Positions 1-7,836 of a stretch of DNA of 64,000 nucleotides are shown here, one piece after another. Source of the stretch: Pseudomonas brassicacearum (GTDB taxonomy: Bacteria; Pseudomonadota; Gammaproteobacteria; Pseudomonadales; Pseudomonadaceae); the NCBI RefSeq assembly GCF_009601685.2, contig NZ_CP045701.2:5704001-5768000 (forward strand), written 5' to 3'. A program made the position numbers and the translations under genes. Positions within the stretch are counted from its first letter, which is position 1. Each line of letters opens with the position of its first letter. The notes beneath the pieces were generated by a model that was given only the letters and a program-made list of their open reading frames with translations, made no database searches and was not told where the DNA came from.

Positions 1-951
1 GCGGACAATTGCCCGGCGCGCCAATCGGACCTTGAAGCCGTTGTGCGCCAACGGCTCGGCGTGTTGCAGCAATGCATCGGCGGCGACGGTGAAAGTTTCG
101 CGACTGACGGTCTGTCCGACCAGCCAGCTCTCCACGGCCCGGTCGCGCCACGGTTTGTGCGCCACGCCCCCCAGGGCCAGGCGCGCTCGGCGAATCACCG
201 GCCCATCCAGTTCCAGCGCCGCCGCCACCGAGACCAGCGCGAAGGCGTAGGAGGCGCGGTCACGGATCTTCAGGTAGTGGCTATGGTCGGCAAAACCGGC
301 GGCAGGCAACTCGATGGCGGTGATCAACTCATCGTCAGCCAGTTGATTATCGCGCTCCGGGGCGTCGCCGGGCAGGCGGTGGAAGTCGGCGAACTCGATG
401 GTCCGCGCCCCGCCCCGCCCCAGGACATGGACCACCGCCTCCAGGGCCGCCAGGGCCACGCACATGTCGGAGGGATGGGTGGCGACACATTGATCGCTGG
501 CACCGAAAATCGCGTGGATCCGGTTCAGACCGTTCCGGGCCGGACAACCGCTGCCGGGTCGACGCTTGTTGCACGGTACGCTCGCGTCATAGAAGTAATA
601 GCAGCGAGTACGTTGCAACAGGTTGCCGCCGGTGCTGGCCATGTTGCGCAGTTGCGGCGAGGCGCCCGCCAGGATGGCCTGGGCCAGCAGCGGATAACGG
701 CGCTCGATCCACGGGTGCCAGGCCAGGTCGGCATTGCTCACCAAGGCCCCGATCATCACCCCACCGGAAGGGGTTTCACTGAGGTCCGCCAGGGGCAACC
801 CGGTAATGTCGATCAGGTGCTCGGGGCGGGTGAGGTTTTCCTTCATCAGGTCCAGCAGGTTGGTGCCGCCGGCGATGAAGCGGGAAACCGGGCTCGACAA
901 GTCGACGGCCGCCTGCACGGTGTCGGGCTTGCTGTACTGGAAGGGATTCAT
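1..951 (-). CDS. FAD-binding subunit of an aldehyde/xanthine oxidoreductase (partial)
   Basis: The gene runs off the left edge, so its C-terminus is missing; about 317 residues are visible. It starts at the ATG at 951, which overlaps the stop of the upstream 2Fe-2S subunit in an ATGA arrangement, so the two are translationally coupled. The N-terminus has the FAD site motif RFIAGGTNLLDL and then NMASTGGNL. A cysteine-rich insert follows (TRCYYFYD, PCNKRRPGSGC), which resembles the extra [4Fe-4S] loop of PaoB/HcrB-type subunits. It should pass electrons from the molybdenum subunit (expected beyond the window) through the Fe-S centres to FAD. The substrate cannot be read from sequence; the PaoABC (YagTSR) class is the best guess. 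Confidence 0.85.
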   Translation of the reverse strand, partial: MNPFQYSKPDTVQAAVDLSSPVSRFIAGGTNLLDLMKENLTRPEHLIDITGLPLADLSETPSGGVMIGALVSNADLAWHPWIERRYPLLAQAILAGASPQLRNMASTGGNLLQRTRCYYFYDASVPCNKRRPGSGCPARNGLNRIHAIFGASDQCVATHPSDMCVALAALEAVVHVLGRGGARTIEFADFHRLPGDAPERDNQLADDELITAIELPAAGFADHSHYLKIRDRASYAFALVSVAAALELDGPVIRRARLALGGVAHKPWRDRAVESWLVGQTVSRETFTVAADALLQHAEPLAHNGFKVRLARRAIVR

Positions 952-1472
952 TGATCACCTCCCGGTTGCCGGCAGAGCGGCAATGCCTCTTCGATGGCAT
1001 CACAAATATGGGTGTAGGCCCCGCAGCGGCACAGGTTGCCGCTCATCAGTTCACTGATTTGCGCGCGAGTTTGCGCCCTGCCCTCGTTGGCCAGCCCCAC
1101 CGCAGAACAGATCTGCCCTGGCGTGCAGTAACCGCACTGGAACGCGTCATGGGTGATGAACGCCTGCTGCATGGGATGCAATGCGTCATCACCGGCCAGG
1201 CCTTCGATGGTGGTCAATTCGGCGCCGTCGCACATCACCGCCAGGGTCAGGCAGGCATTGATCCGCTTGCCATCGCGCAGCACCGTACAGGCGCCGCACT
1301 GGCCGTGGTCGCAGCCTTTCTTGCTGCCCACCAGGTCCAGTTGCTCACGCAGCAAGTCCAGCAATGTGGTCCAGGCCAGCACTTGCAACTCACGCACCTG
1401 GCCATTGAGAGTCAGGCGGATCGGATGACGGACGAAGGACGCCGGCGTCGCTTCGGACAGGGTCGCGCTCAT
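948..1472 (-). CDS. [2Fe-2S] subunit of an aldehyde/xanthine oxidoreductase
   Basis: This 174-residue protein carries two [2Fe-2S] clusters. The plant-ferredoxin-like cluster is seen in GCDHGQCGACTV plus a later Cys (INACLTL), and the second in QCGYCTPGQ and NLCRCGAY. It is the first gene of a PaoABC-like operon and overlaps the FAD subunit by 4 bp. The ATG at 1472 is chosen because GAGGTG lies 5-6 bases upstream; a GTG at 1484 would sit on top of that site. E. coli PaoA has a Tat leader, but this protein has none, so a cytoplasmic enzyme is likely. Confidence 0.88.
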   Translation of the reverse strand: MSATLSEATPASFVRHPIRLTLNGQVRELQVLAWTTLLDLLREQLDLVGSKKGCDHGQCGACTVLRDGKRINACLTLAVMCDGAELTTIEGLAGDDALHPMQQAFITHDAFQCGYCTPGQICSAVGLANEGRAQTRAQISELMSGNLCRCGAYTHICDAIEEALPLCRQPGGDQ

Positions 1473-1679
1473 GGAACACCTCACGGTTGGTCGTACTCGC
1501 GGCGTTTTGGGAAACCGCCGTCATAAGGGGTACGACTTCAGGGTGAGGCGAAGCGTTCAAGGCAAATGATTGACGTTGGAAGCCAGCGCCTTCAGTGGGT
1601 CCGCTCGCATCAAGGTTGAATGCGCTGACGCCATCGCGAGCAAGCGCCCTCGCCACAGACCGATGCCCGCTGAAGAATG

Positions 1680-2246
1680 TCAGGCCAGCAATTCCGCCGC
1701 CACCACGCCTCTCACGCCCTTGCCACTGAGTTGTTCCACCAGCGTCAAGGCAAACGCCAGGGCGGCGGCCGAACCCTGGGCCGTGATGCAGTTGCCATCC
1801 ACCACCACGGGTTGATCCACGAAGCTGCAACCGGACAGTTGCTGGCTCACCGCCGGAAGGCAGGTCATGCGCCGCTGGCGCAGGACGCCGAATGCCTGCA
1901 GCGCCAGGGCCGGGGCTTCGGCGATGGCGGCGAAAAACCGTCCGGTGGCGGCCTGGCCCTTGATCAGTTGTTGCAGCGGCTGATGGGCAGCCAAGTGTTG
2001 GGCGCCGATGATGCCGCCCGGCAGGACGACCAGGTCGAAGTCCTGCACGAGCACGTCCACCAGCATGCCATCGGCCGTCAGGCGCGTGCCGCGGGCGCAG
2101 GTGAGCATCCGCCGCCCTTCGATGCTCGCCACCACGGTTTCGATCTGCGCTCGACGCAGCACATCGATCAGGGTGACCGTCTGCAAGTCGTCGACACCCT
2201 CGGCGACCGCTATCAAGGCTCGGGGGATCTTGGTTCCAGGCATCAT
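1680..2246 (-). CDS. DJ-1/PfpI-family protein without the canonical cysteine
   Basis: This 188-residue protein has the DJ-1/ThiJ/YajL fold signature: the glutamate strand (LIAVAEGVDDLQTV, Glu16) and the strand LVVLPGG. At the nucleophile elbow, where YajL has AAICAAP, this protein reads AAIAEAP, so Ala109 replaces the catalytic Cys and Glu110 follows. Loss of this Cys should abolish the redox-sensing and glyoxalase/deglycase activities proposed for the family. The start at 2246 has GGAGA upstream; a longer reading frame only runs into a repeat element. It may be a structural or chaperone-like paralogue; the function is unknown. Confidence 0.75.
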   Translation of the reverse strand: MMPGTKIPRALIAVAEGVDDLQTVTLIDVLRRAQIETVVASIEGRRMLTCARGTRLTADGMLVDVLVQDFDLVVLPGGIIGAQHLAAHQPLQQLIKGQAATGRFFAAIAEAPALALQAFGVLRQRRMTCLPAVSQQLSGCSFVDQPVVVDGNCITAQGSAAALAFALTLVEQLSGKGVRGVVAAELLA

Positions 2247-2278
2247 GGGCGCTTTCTCCGCTGGGTGATGCTTGTAGT

Positions 2279-2374
2279 GTAGGAGCTGCCGAAGGCTGCG
2301 ATCTTTTGATATGCGCTTGAGATTCAAGCGTCCGGGGGAAAGATCGCAGCCTCGCTGCGCTCGACAGCTCCTAC
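2279..2374. repeat. About 96-bp palindromic intergenic repeat (GTAGGAGCTG family)
   Basis: Terminal arms GTAGGAGCTGCCGAAGGCTG and a diverged complement ending CAGCTCCTAC enclose a less conserved centre. At least ten related copies occur in this window. It lies between the DJ-1-like gene and the secreted-protein gene, in neither coding region. Confidence 0.85.
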
Positions 2375-2397
2375 ACGTCGCCTAACGGGCACAGCGG

Positions 2398-2853
2398 TTA
2401 TTTGATGTACAGCTGGGTCGACATCCGGTTGCCCGGTGCGTTGATCGAGATGTTGCTGAAGCTGAAGGTGCCTTCCTGCTTGCCCTTCAGGTCGAAGATG
2501 TACACATAGCCGACAACTTTGGTCCGCACGGAACAGTCGTTGAGGTTGCCATTACTGTACGCACACACGGGCGAGCGGGTGCCGTCGACTTCAAAGCCGT
2601 CCAGGGTGACATGGGGCTGGCGGCCGTAACCGACCTCCAGCACGTAGACCTTGATATTCGGGCCACTGTGATCGCAACGCGTCTGCGCCTGCCCTGGGAC
2701 GATGTCCTCGAAGCCGCAGGCCGGCGACTCGACCTTGAGCACCTTGACCTCGCTCAGGGGTGGCGCCGACGCGGCATCCGCCGCCTGCCCGGGCAACCAC
2801 AGGCCCAGCATGCAGCCCATCGCCGCCATCAGCATTTTATTCATGCAATACAT
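2398..2853 (-). CDS. Small secreted protein, DUF4879-like
   Basis: A 151-residue protein with a signal peptide (hydrophobic stretch to about residue 25, then a likely cleavage after GQAADA). The mature part has four Cys (CGFED, TRCDHS, VCAYSN, NDCS) spaced for two disulfides. The tail is rich in beta-forming residues (SFSNISINAPGNRMST). It resembles the DUF4879 secreted family, but that is from memory of similar pseudomonad proteins. The start is the ATG at 2853, five bases after GGGAGG. No function is known; export to the periplasm or outside is inferred. Confidence 0.7.
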   Translation of the reverse strand: MYCMNKMLMAAMGCMLGLWLPGQAADAASAPPLSEVKVLKVESPACGFEDIVPGQAQTRCDHSGPNIKVYVLEVGYGRQPHVTLDGFEVDGTRSPVCAYSNGNLNDCSVRTKVVGYVYIFDLKGKQEGTFSFSNISINAPGNRMSTQLYIK

Positions 2854-3057
2854 AGAGACCTCCCGGAACCGCGCGCAGTATGGCCCACTTGGCGCGTTGG
2901 CAAAACATCGACGACGATCGCAGCCACAACGCTACGCTGCTGGTATGATGCGCGGCTTTTTCCGACCCACAGAAAATTCCCGGGCGCCGCTGGCGACCTG
3001 TGCTTTGCTGTTGAGGTCGATACATTCACGGCGCCGGGCGCGCCACGGGGAGCAGAC

Positions 3058-4353
3058 ATGCTGGAAAGGCTGTTTCAACTCAAGGCACATAACACCAACG
3101 TGCGGACCGAGATCCTGGCGGGCGTCACAACGTTCCTGGCCATGGCCTACATTCTGTTCGTCAACCCGAGCATCCTCGGCGAAACCGGCATGGACAAGGG
3201 CGCGGTGTTCGTCGCCACCTGCCTGGCAGCGGCCATCGGCTCCACGGTCATGGGCCTGATCGCCAACTACCCGATCGCCCTCGCGCCGGGCATGGGCCTG
3301 AATGCCTTCTTTACCTACACCGTGGTCCTGCACATGGGCCACACCTGGCAAGTGGCGCTGGGCGCGGTATTCATCTCCGCCGTGCTGTTCTTCATGTTGT
3401 CGATCTTTCGCATCCGCGAATGGATCATCAACAGCATCCCGCTGCCGCTGCGTTCAGCCATTGCCGCCGGTATCGGCCTGTTCCTGGCGCTGATCGCCTT
3501 GAATAACGCCGGCATCGTGGTGAAAAACCCGGCGACCATGGTCGGCCTCGGCGATTTGAAACAACCGGCGCCGATCCTCGCGACCCTCGGCTTTGTCCTG
3601 ATCGTTGCCCTGGAAGCCTTGAAAGTACGCGGCGCAGTGTTGATCGGCATCCTGGCGGTCACCCTCGTCTCGATCCTGATGGGCTTCACGCCGTTCGGCG
3701 GCGTGATGTCCATGCCGCCGTCCCTGGCCCCGACCTTCCTGCAACTGGACATCAAGGGCGCCCTGGACATCGGCCTGGTGAGCGTGATTTTCGCCTTCCT
3801 GTTCGTCGACCTGTTCGACAACTCCGGCACCCTGATCGGCGTCGCCAAGCGCGCCGGGCTGATGGGCAAGGACGGCCACATGCCGAAGATGGGCCGTGCG
3901 CTGATCGCCGACAGCACCGCCGCCATGGCCGGCTCGCTGCTGGGCACCTCCACCACCACCAGCTACATCGAGTCGGCGGCGGGCGTCAGCGCCGGCGGCC
4001 GCACCGGCTTGACCGCCGTTGTCGTGGCGATCCTGTTCCTGCTGGCGCTGTTTTTCTCGCCACTGGCCGCCAGCGTCCCACCCTTCGCCACCGCCCCAGC
4101 CCTGTTGTTCGTCGCCGTGCTGATGACCTCGGGCCTGGCGGAAATCGACTGGGACGACATCACCGTCGCCGCGCCAGTGGTGGTGACCGCCCTGGCGATG
4201 CCGTTCACTTATTCCATCGCCAACGGCATCGCTTTCGGCTTCATCGCCTGGACCGCCATCAAACTGGTGTCCGGCCGTGGCCGTGAGCTGAACCCGGCGC
4301 TGGTCATTCTGTCGATCCTGTTCGTGATCAAGTTGGGTTGGTTCAACGCATGA
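3058..4353 (+). CDS. NCS2-family purine permease (AdeQ/GhxQ type)
   Basis: A 431-residue inner-membrane transporter for purine bases such as adenine, guanine or hypoxanthine, expected to be proton-coupled. Family marks are [19 protein letters not shown] at the N-terminus, [14 protein letters not shown], the TM8 motif [16 protein letters not shown] and [13 protein letters not shown]. About 12-14 hydrophobic segments are visible. The start at 3058 follows GGGGAG by 6 bases. The stop overlaps the trmA start (ATGA), so the two genes are probably co-transcribed. Which base it prefers cannot be told from sequence. Confidence 0.9.
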   Translation: MLERLFQLKAHNTNVRTEILAGVTTFLAMAYILFVNPSILGETGMDKGAVFVATCLAAAIGSTVMGLIANYPIALAPGMGLNAFFTYTVVLHMGHTWQVALGAVFISAVLFFMLSIFRIREWIINSIPLPLRSAIAAGIGLFLALIALNNAGIVVKNPATMVGLGDLKQPAPILATLGFVLIVALEALKVRGAVLIGILAVTLVSILMGFTPFGGVMSMPPSLAPTFLQLDIKGALDIGLVSVIFAFLFVDLFDNSGTLIGVAKRAGLMGKDGHMPKMGRALIADSTAAMAGSLLGTSTTTSYIESAAGVSAGGRTGLTAVVVAILFLLALFFSPLAASVPPFATAPALLFVAVLMTSGLAEIDWDDITVAAPVVVTALAMPFTYSIANGIAFGFIAWTAIKLVSGRGRELNPALVILSILFVIKLGWFNA

Positions 4354-5429
4354 CTTTTGATTCCCAAGCCTACGCCGCCCAGCTCCAGGACAAGGTCACC
4401 CGCTTGCGTGACCTGTTGGCGCCGTTCGATGCGCCAGAACCTGCGGTGTTCGACTCGCCCCTGAAGAACTTCCGCCTGCGCGCCGAGTTCCGTCTGTGGC
4501 GCGAGGCCGGTGAACGGCACTACGCAATGTTCTCCCAGGACGACAAGCGCACACCGATCCTCATCGAGGAGTTTCCCATCGCCAGCCTGCGCATCAACCA
4601 GTTGATGCCGCAACTCAAGGCCGCCTGGCAAGCCAGCGCGCCCCTGAGCCATAAGCTGTTCCAGGTGGAATTCCTGACCACCCTGGCGGGTGATGCGATG
4701 ATCACCCTGTGTTATCACCGCCCGCTGGACGAGCACTGGCACGCTGCCGCCTCGAAACTGGCGGCTGACCTGGGCGTGAGCATCATTGGCCGCTCCAAGG
4801 GCAAGCGCGAGGTGATCGGCCATGACTACGTGGTGGAGAAACTCGAGGTCGGCGCGCGCACCTTCAGCTATCGCCAACCCGAAGGCGCCTTCACCCAGCC
4901 CAACGGCACGGTGAACCAGAAGATGCTCAACTGGGCTTATGACGCGCTGGGCGATCGCAATGACGATCTGCTGGAGTTGTACTGCGGCAACGGCAACTTT
5001 ACCCTGCCCCTGGCCACCCGCGTGCGCAAAGTGCTGGCTACCGAGATCAGCAAGACCTCGGTGAACGCCGCGCTGAGCAACCTCAGCGAAAACGCGGTGG
5101 ATAACGTCACGCTGGTACGCCTGTCCGCCGAAGAACTGACCGAAGCCCTGAACGAAGTCCGGCCGTTCCGTCGCCTGCAGGGCATCGACCTGAAAAGCTA
5201 CGAATTCGGCAGCGTCTTCGTCGACCCGCCTCGCGCCGGCATGGACCCGGACACCTGCGAACTGACCCGGCGTTTCGACAACATCCTGTACATCTCCTGC
5301 AACCCTGACACCCTCGCCGCGAATATCGCGCAACTGAACGATACCCATCGCATCACGCGCTGCGCGTTGTTCGATCAATTTCCCTGGACCCATCACATGG
5401 AGTCCGGGGTGTTGCTGACTCGGCGGTAG
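4350..5429 (+). CDS. trmA: tRNA (uracil-54-C5)-methyltransferase
   Basis: A 359-residue SAM-dependent enzyme that makes ribothymidine at position 54 of tRNA. The SAM site is seen in [16 protein letters not shown] and VDPPRAGMD. The nucleophile is Cys317 in YISCNPDTL and the general base Glu351 in HHMESGVLL, with the same spacing as E. coli TrmA. The start ATG overlaps the permease stop. The TAG stop is shared with the first bases of a palindromic repeat, so the repeat abuts or supplies the stop. Confidence 0.95.
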   Translation: MTFDSQAYAAQLQDKVTRLRDLLAPFDAPEPAVFDSPLKNFRLRAEFRLWREAGERHYAMFSQDDKRTPILIEEFPIASLRINQLMPQLKAAWQASAPLSHKLFQVEFLTTLAGDAMITLCYHRPLDEHWHAAASKLAADLGVSIIGRSKGKREVIGHDYVVEKLEVGARTFSYRQPEGAFTQPNGTVNQKMLNWAYDALGDRNDDLLELYCGNGNFTLPLATRVRKVLATEISKTSVNAALSNLSENAVDNVTLVRLSAEELTEALNEVRPFRRLQGIDLKSYEFGSVFVDPPRAGMDPDTCELTRRFDNILYISCNPDTLAANIAQLNDTHRITRCALFDQFPWTHHMESGVLLTRR

Positions 5430-5521
5430 GAGCTGACGAGTGTAACGAGGCTGCGATCTTTCTCCAGACACTTGAGTCTCAAGCGAAGATCAAAAAGATC
5501 GCAGCCTTCGGCAGCTCCTAC
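5426..5521. repeat. About 96-bp palindromic repeat at the trmA 3' end
   Basis: Arms GTAGGAGCTGACGAG and CGGCAGCTCCTAC with CTGCGATCTTT / AAAGATCGCAG inside. It overlaps the trmA stop codon and is followed by half of another repeat type (GGGGATAAATCCCCTCGCCAC, 5525-5545). The transcript would fold into a long hairpin and may act as a transcript end. Confidence 0.85.
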
Positions 5522-5619
5522 ATGGGGATAAATCCCCTCGCCACAATTGCCCTCCCTCCTCTCTTGGCAAGGTCATGTTCGATCATCGAACACTTATTGG
5601 CCGATGTCGGCGGCTTTAT

Positions 5620-5646
5620 TTGACCAAATTAACCATCTAGTACAAT
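5620..5646 (+). promoter_or_regulatory. Candidate promoter of the aroQ-dehydrogenase operon
   Basis: TTGACC (5620-5625) and TACAAT (5641-5646) resemble -35 and -10 boxes with a short 15-base spacer. CAATTT, two bases downstream, would give 17. The 15-bp candidate operator lies between and over these boxes, which fits repression. Confidence 0.35.
5630..5644 (-). promoter_or_regulatory. Candidate operator of the quinate-cluster TetR regulator (copy 1)
   Basis: Read on the minus strand it is TGTACTAGATGGTTA. It agrees at 11 of 15 positions with TGTACCATTCGGTTA in the quiC/permease intergenic region (9851-9865). The core has ACC....GGT-like dyad character. It sits about 60 bases before aroQ. Confidence 0.5.
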
Positions 5647-5704
5647 TTATCTCCAGCGGCTGAAACCTCGCCGACACCAACAATAAAAATGTGGAGAAAT
5701 TGCG

Positions 5705-6145
5705 ATGCCTCCGATCGTTCTGGTGCTCAACGGCCCGAACCTGAACCTGCTCGGCACCCGCGAGCCGGCGACCTATGGCCATGAAACCCTGGCTGACATT
5801 TCGGCACTGTGCGGTCGCGCCGCTGAAGAATTCGGCCTGGCGGTGGAGTTTCGCCAGACCAACCAGGAAGGTGAGCTGCTGGACTGGATTCACGGCGCCC
5901 GTGGCCGATGCGCCGGTATCGTCATCAACCCGGCGGCCTGGACCCACACCAGCGTGGCGATCCGCGATGCCTTGGTGGCCAGCGAGGTACCGGTCATCGA
6001 AGTCCACCTGTCCAACGTTCACGCCCGGGAAACCTTCCGTCATCACTCCTTCGTCTCATCCGTCGCCATTGGCGTGATGTGCGGGTTTGGCAGCCATGGT
6101 TATCGCCTGGCCCTTGAACATTTCAGTCAGCGGTTGAAGGGTTGA
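5705..6145 (+). CDS. aroQ: Type II 3-dehydroquinate dehydratase
   Basis: A 146-residue type II dehydroquinase that interconverts 3-dehydroquinate and 3-dehydroshikimate. Marks are the N-terminal [21 protein letters not shown] with catalytic Tyr24, NPAAWTHTS, and [11 protein letters not shown]. It is paired with a shikimate-dehydrogenase-like gene and sits near quiC, so it most likely serves quinate catabolism rather than only aromatic biosynthesis; a second aroQ near accBC is usual in pseudomonads but lies outside the window. GGAGA precedes the ATG by 8 bases. Confidence 0.93.
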   Translation: MPPIVLVLNGPNLNLLGTREPATYGHETLADISALCGRAAEEFGLAVEFRQTNQEGELLDWIHGARGRCAGIVINPAAWTHTSVAIRDALVASEVPVIEVHLSNVHARETFRHHSFVSSVAIGVMCGFGSHGYRLALEHFSQRLKG

Positions 6146-7002
6146 TGAGCATGTCGAATATCACTGTGCTGGCCGGCCTGATCGGCGCGGGCATCCAGGC
6201 CTCTCGCACGCCTGCGCTGCATGAACATGAGGGCGATGCCCAAGGCATGCGTTATCTCTATCGGCTGATCGACCTCGATGCGCTGAAACTCGACAGCGGC
6301 GCCCTGGCCGATCTACTGGTGGCCGCCGAACGCATGGACTTCACCGGCCTGAACATCACCTTCCCCTGCAAGCAGGCGATCATCCCGCTGCTCGATGAGT
6401 TGTCACCCGAGGCCCGTGGTATCGGCGCGGTCAATACCGTGGTGCTCAAGGACGGCAAGCGCATCGGCCACAACACCGACTGCCTGGGATTCGCCGAAGG
6501 TTTTCGGCGCGGCCTTGGGGATGTGGCGCGCAGGCGCGTGGTCCAGATGGGCGCCGGTGGTGCCGGCGCGGCGGTGGCCCATGCGTTGTTGATGGAAGGC
6601 GTAGAAACCCTGAGCATTTTTGACGTCGAGGTCAGCCGTGCCGAGGCGCTGGCCAACAACTTGAATCAACACTTCGGCACTGGCCGCGCCCGCCCCGGGC
6701 ATGACCTGCCCACCGCCATGACCGAGGCCGACGGCCTGGTGAACACCACGCCCATGGGCATGGCAAAACTACCGGGCATGCCAGTGCCGGTCGAGCTGTT
6801 GCGCGGCGCATTGTGGGTCGCGGAAATCGTCTACTTCCCGCTGGAAACCGAACTGCTGCGCAACGCCCGCGCAGTCGGCTGCCGCACCCTGGATGGCGGC
6901 AACATGGCGGTGTTCCAGGCCGTGAAGGCGTTCGAACTGTTCAGCGGCGTGGCGCCCGATACGCAGCGGATGCTGGCACATTTCCAGAGCATGAACTACT
7001 AG
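6145..7002 (+). CDS. Shikimate/quinate dehydrogenase (AroE-like paralogue)
   Basis: A 285-residue NAD(P)-dependent dehydrogenase of the shikimate dehydrogenase superfamily. The catalytic Lys76 is in NITFPCKQ and Asp112 in HNTDCLGF; the Rossmann motif GAGGAGAAVAHALL is at about 137. The NITFPCK form differs from the NVTxPxK of biosynthetic AroE and points to the catabolic quinate/shikimate dehydrogenase-like group. The start overlaps the aroQ stop (TGATG), so the pair is coupled. The ATG at 6151 is an equally possible start. Cofactor preference is not decided here. Confidence 0.85.
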   Translation: MSMSNITVLAGLIGAGIQASRTPALHEHEGDAQGMRYLYRLIDLDALKLDSGALADLLVAAERMDFTGLNITFPCKQAIIPLLDELSPEARGIGAVNTVVLKDGKRIGHNTDCLGFAEGFRRGLGDVARRRVVQMGAGGAGAAVAHALLMEGVETLSIFDVEVSRAEALANNLNQHFGTGRARPGHDLPTAMTEADGLVNTTPMGMAKLPGMPVPVELLRGALWVAEIVYFPLETELLRNARAVGCRTLDGGNMAVFQAVKAFELFSGVAPDTQRMLAHFQSMNY

Positions 7003-7015
7003 TATCCAGTGATAC

Positions 7016-7043
7016 TGTGGGAGCGGGCTTGCTCGCTCCCACA
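7016..7043. repeat. Short REP palindrome after the dehydrogenase gene
   Basis: TGTGGGAGCGGGCTTGCTCG continuing to CTCCCACA forms one hairpin between convergent genes. It can serve as a bidirectional transcript end. Confidence 0.8.
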
Positions 7044-7055
7044 TTAGGTCCGGCG

Positions 7056-7733
7056 TCAGGCCTGCAAGTATCTCAATACCGATTCACAGACCATCTCACG
7101 ATGCCGCTGCTTGATCGCTTCGTCCGACAGGTCGATCTGAAAAATCTCACCGAACGTCTGGCGATTGGACACGCGGTAAAAACAGAACGAGCTGATCAGC
7201 AGATGCACATCCAACGGCTCGAGGCCGGCACGGAACACGCCCTCTTCAGCGCCGCGCCGCAGGATCACGCCCAGGGAATCGAGGATGGTATTGGTCATCG
7301 CCTTGATCGCGCCTGACTGCTTCACGTACTCGGCGTTGTGGATGTTCTCGATGCAGACGATGCGCACGAAATCCACGTTGCGGTCGTGGTGGTCGAAGGT
7401 GAACTCCACCAGGCGCCGGATCGCATCGACCGGGGCCAGTTCCGCCAGGTGCAGGCGGCTCTCGGTGGTGCGGATATCCCCATAGAGTTTTTCCAGCACC
7501 TCGACGTACAACTGCTCCTTGCTGCCGAAGTAGTAGTAGATCATGCGCTTGGAGGTGTGGATGCGCTCGGCGATGGCGTCGACCCGGGCTCCGGACAGGC
7601 CCTGCTGGACGAACTCGACGATGGCTTCCTGAAGAATGTTCTCCCGGGTTTTCTCCGGGTTGTTCTTGCGACTCTTGCGCGGCGTGGCGACGGGTTCGTC
7701 GAGGGCAGCGGAAAGTTCTGAATTCATAGTCAT
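7056..7733 (-). CDS. TetR-family regulator of the quinate cluster
   Basis: A 225-residue repressor with the TetR N-terminal HTH (ENILQEAIVEF, then VDAIAERIHTSKRMIYYYF). The C-terminal ligand domain is of the TetR_C type with a conserved FDHHDRNVDFVRIV helix. It lies downstream of quiC on the same strand and faces the aroQ operon, so a role as QuiR-like regulator is inferred, with an intermediate such as quinate, shikimate or protocatechuate as ligand. The start is uncertain: ATGs at 7751, 7733 and 7727 are in frame and none has a strong ribosome site. Confidence 0.85.
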   Translation of the reverse strand: MTMNSELSAALDEPVATPRKSRKNNPEKTRENILQEAIVEFVQQGLSGARVDAIAERIHTSKRMIYYYFGSKEQLYVEVLEKLYGDIRTTESRLHLAELAPVDAIRRLVEFTFDHHDRNVDFVRIVCIENIHNAEYVKQSGAIKAMTNTILDSLGVILRRGAEEGVFRAGLEPLDVHLLISSFCFYRVSNRQTFGEIFQIDLSDEAIKQRHREMVCESVLRYLQA

Positions 7734-7836
7734 TGCGGGGCTCACGGCCATCACTGCACAGATCGGCGATTATGGGCCGCACCGCGCAGTGAAGGAAGCC
7801 ACGGCACTGCCCTTTACCGCAGCGTTTACGATTTCC

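Noticed and set aside
948..1484. Upstream GTG start of the 2Fe-2S subunit
   Set aside because: That start would lie on the GAGGTG ribosome site used by the ATG at 1472 and adds only four residues with no homology.
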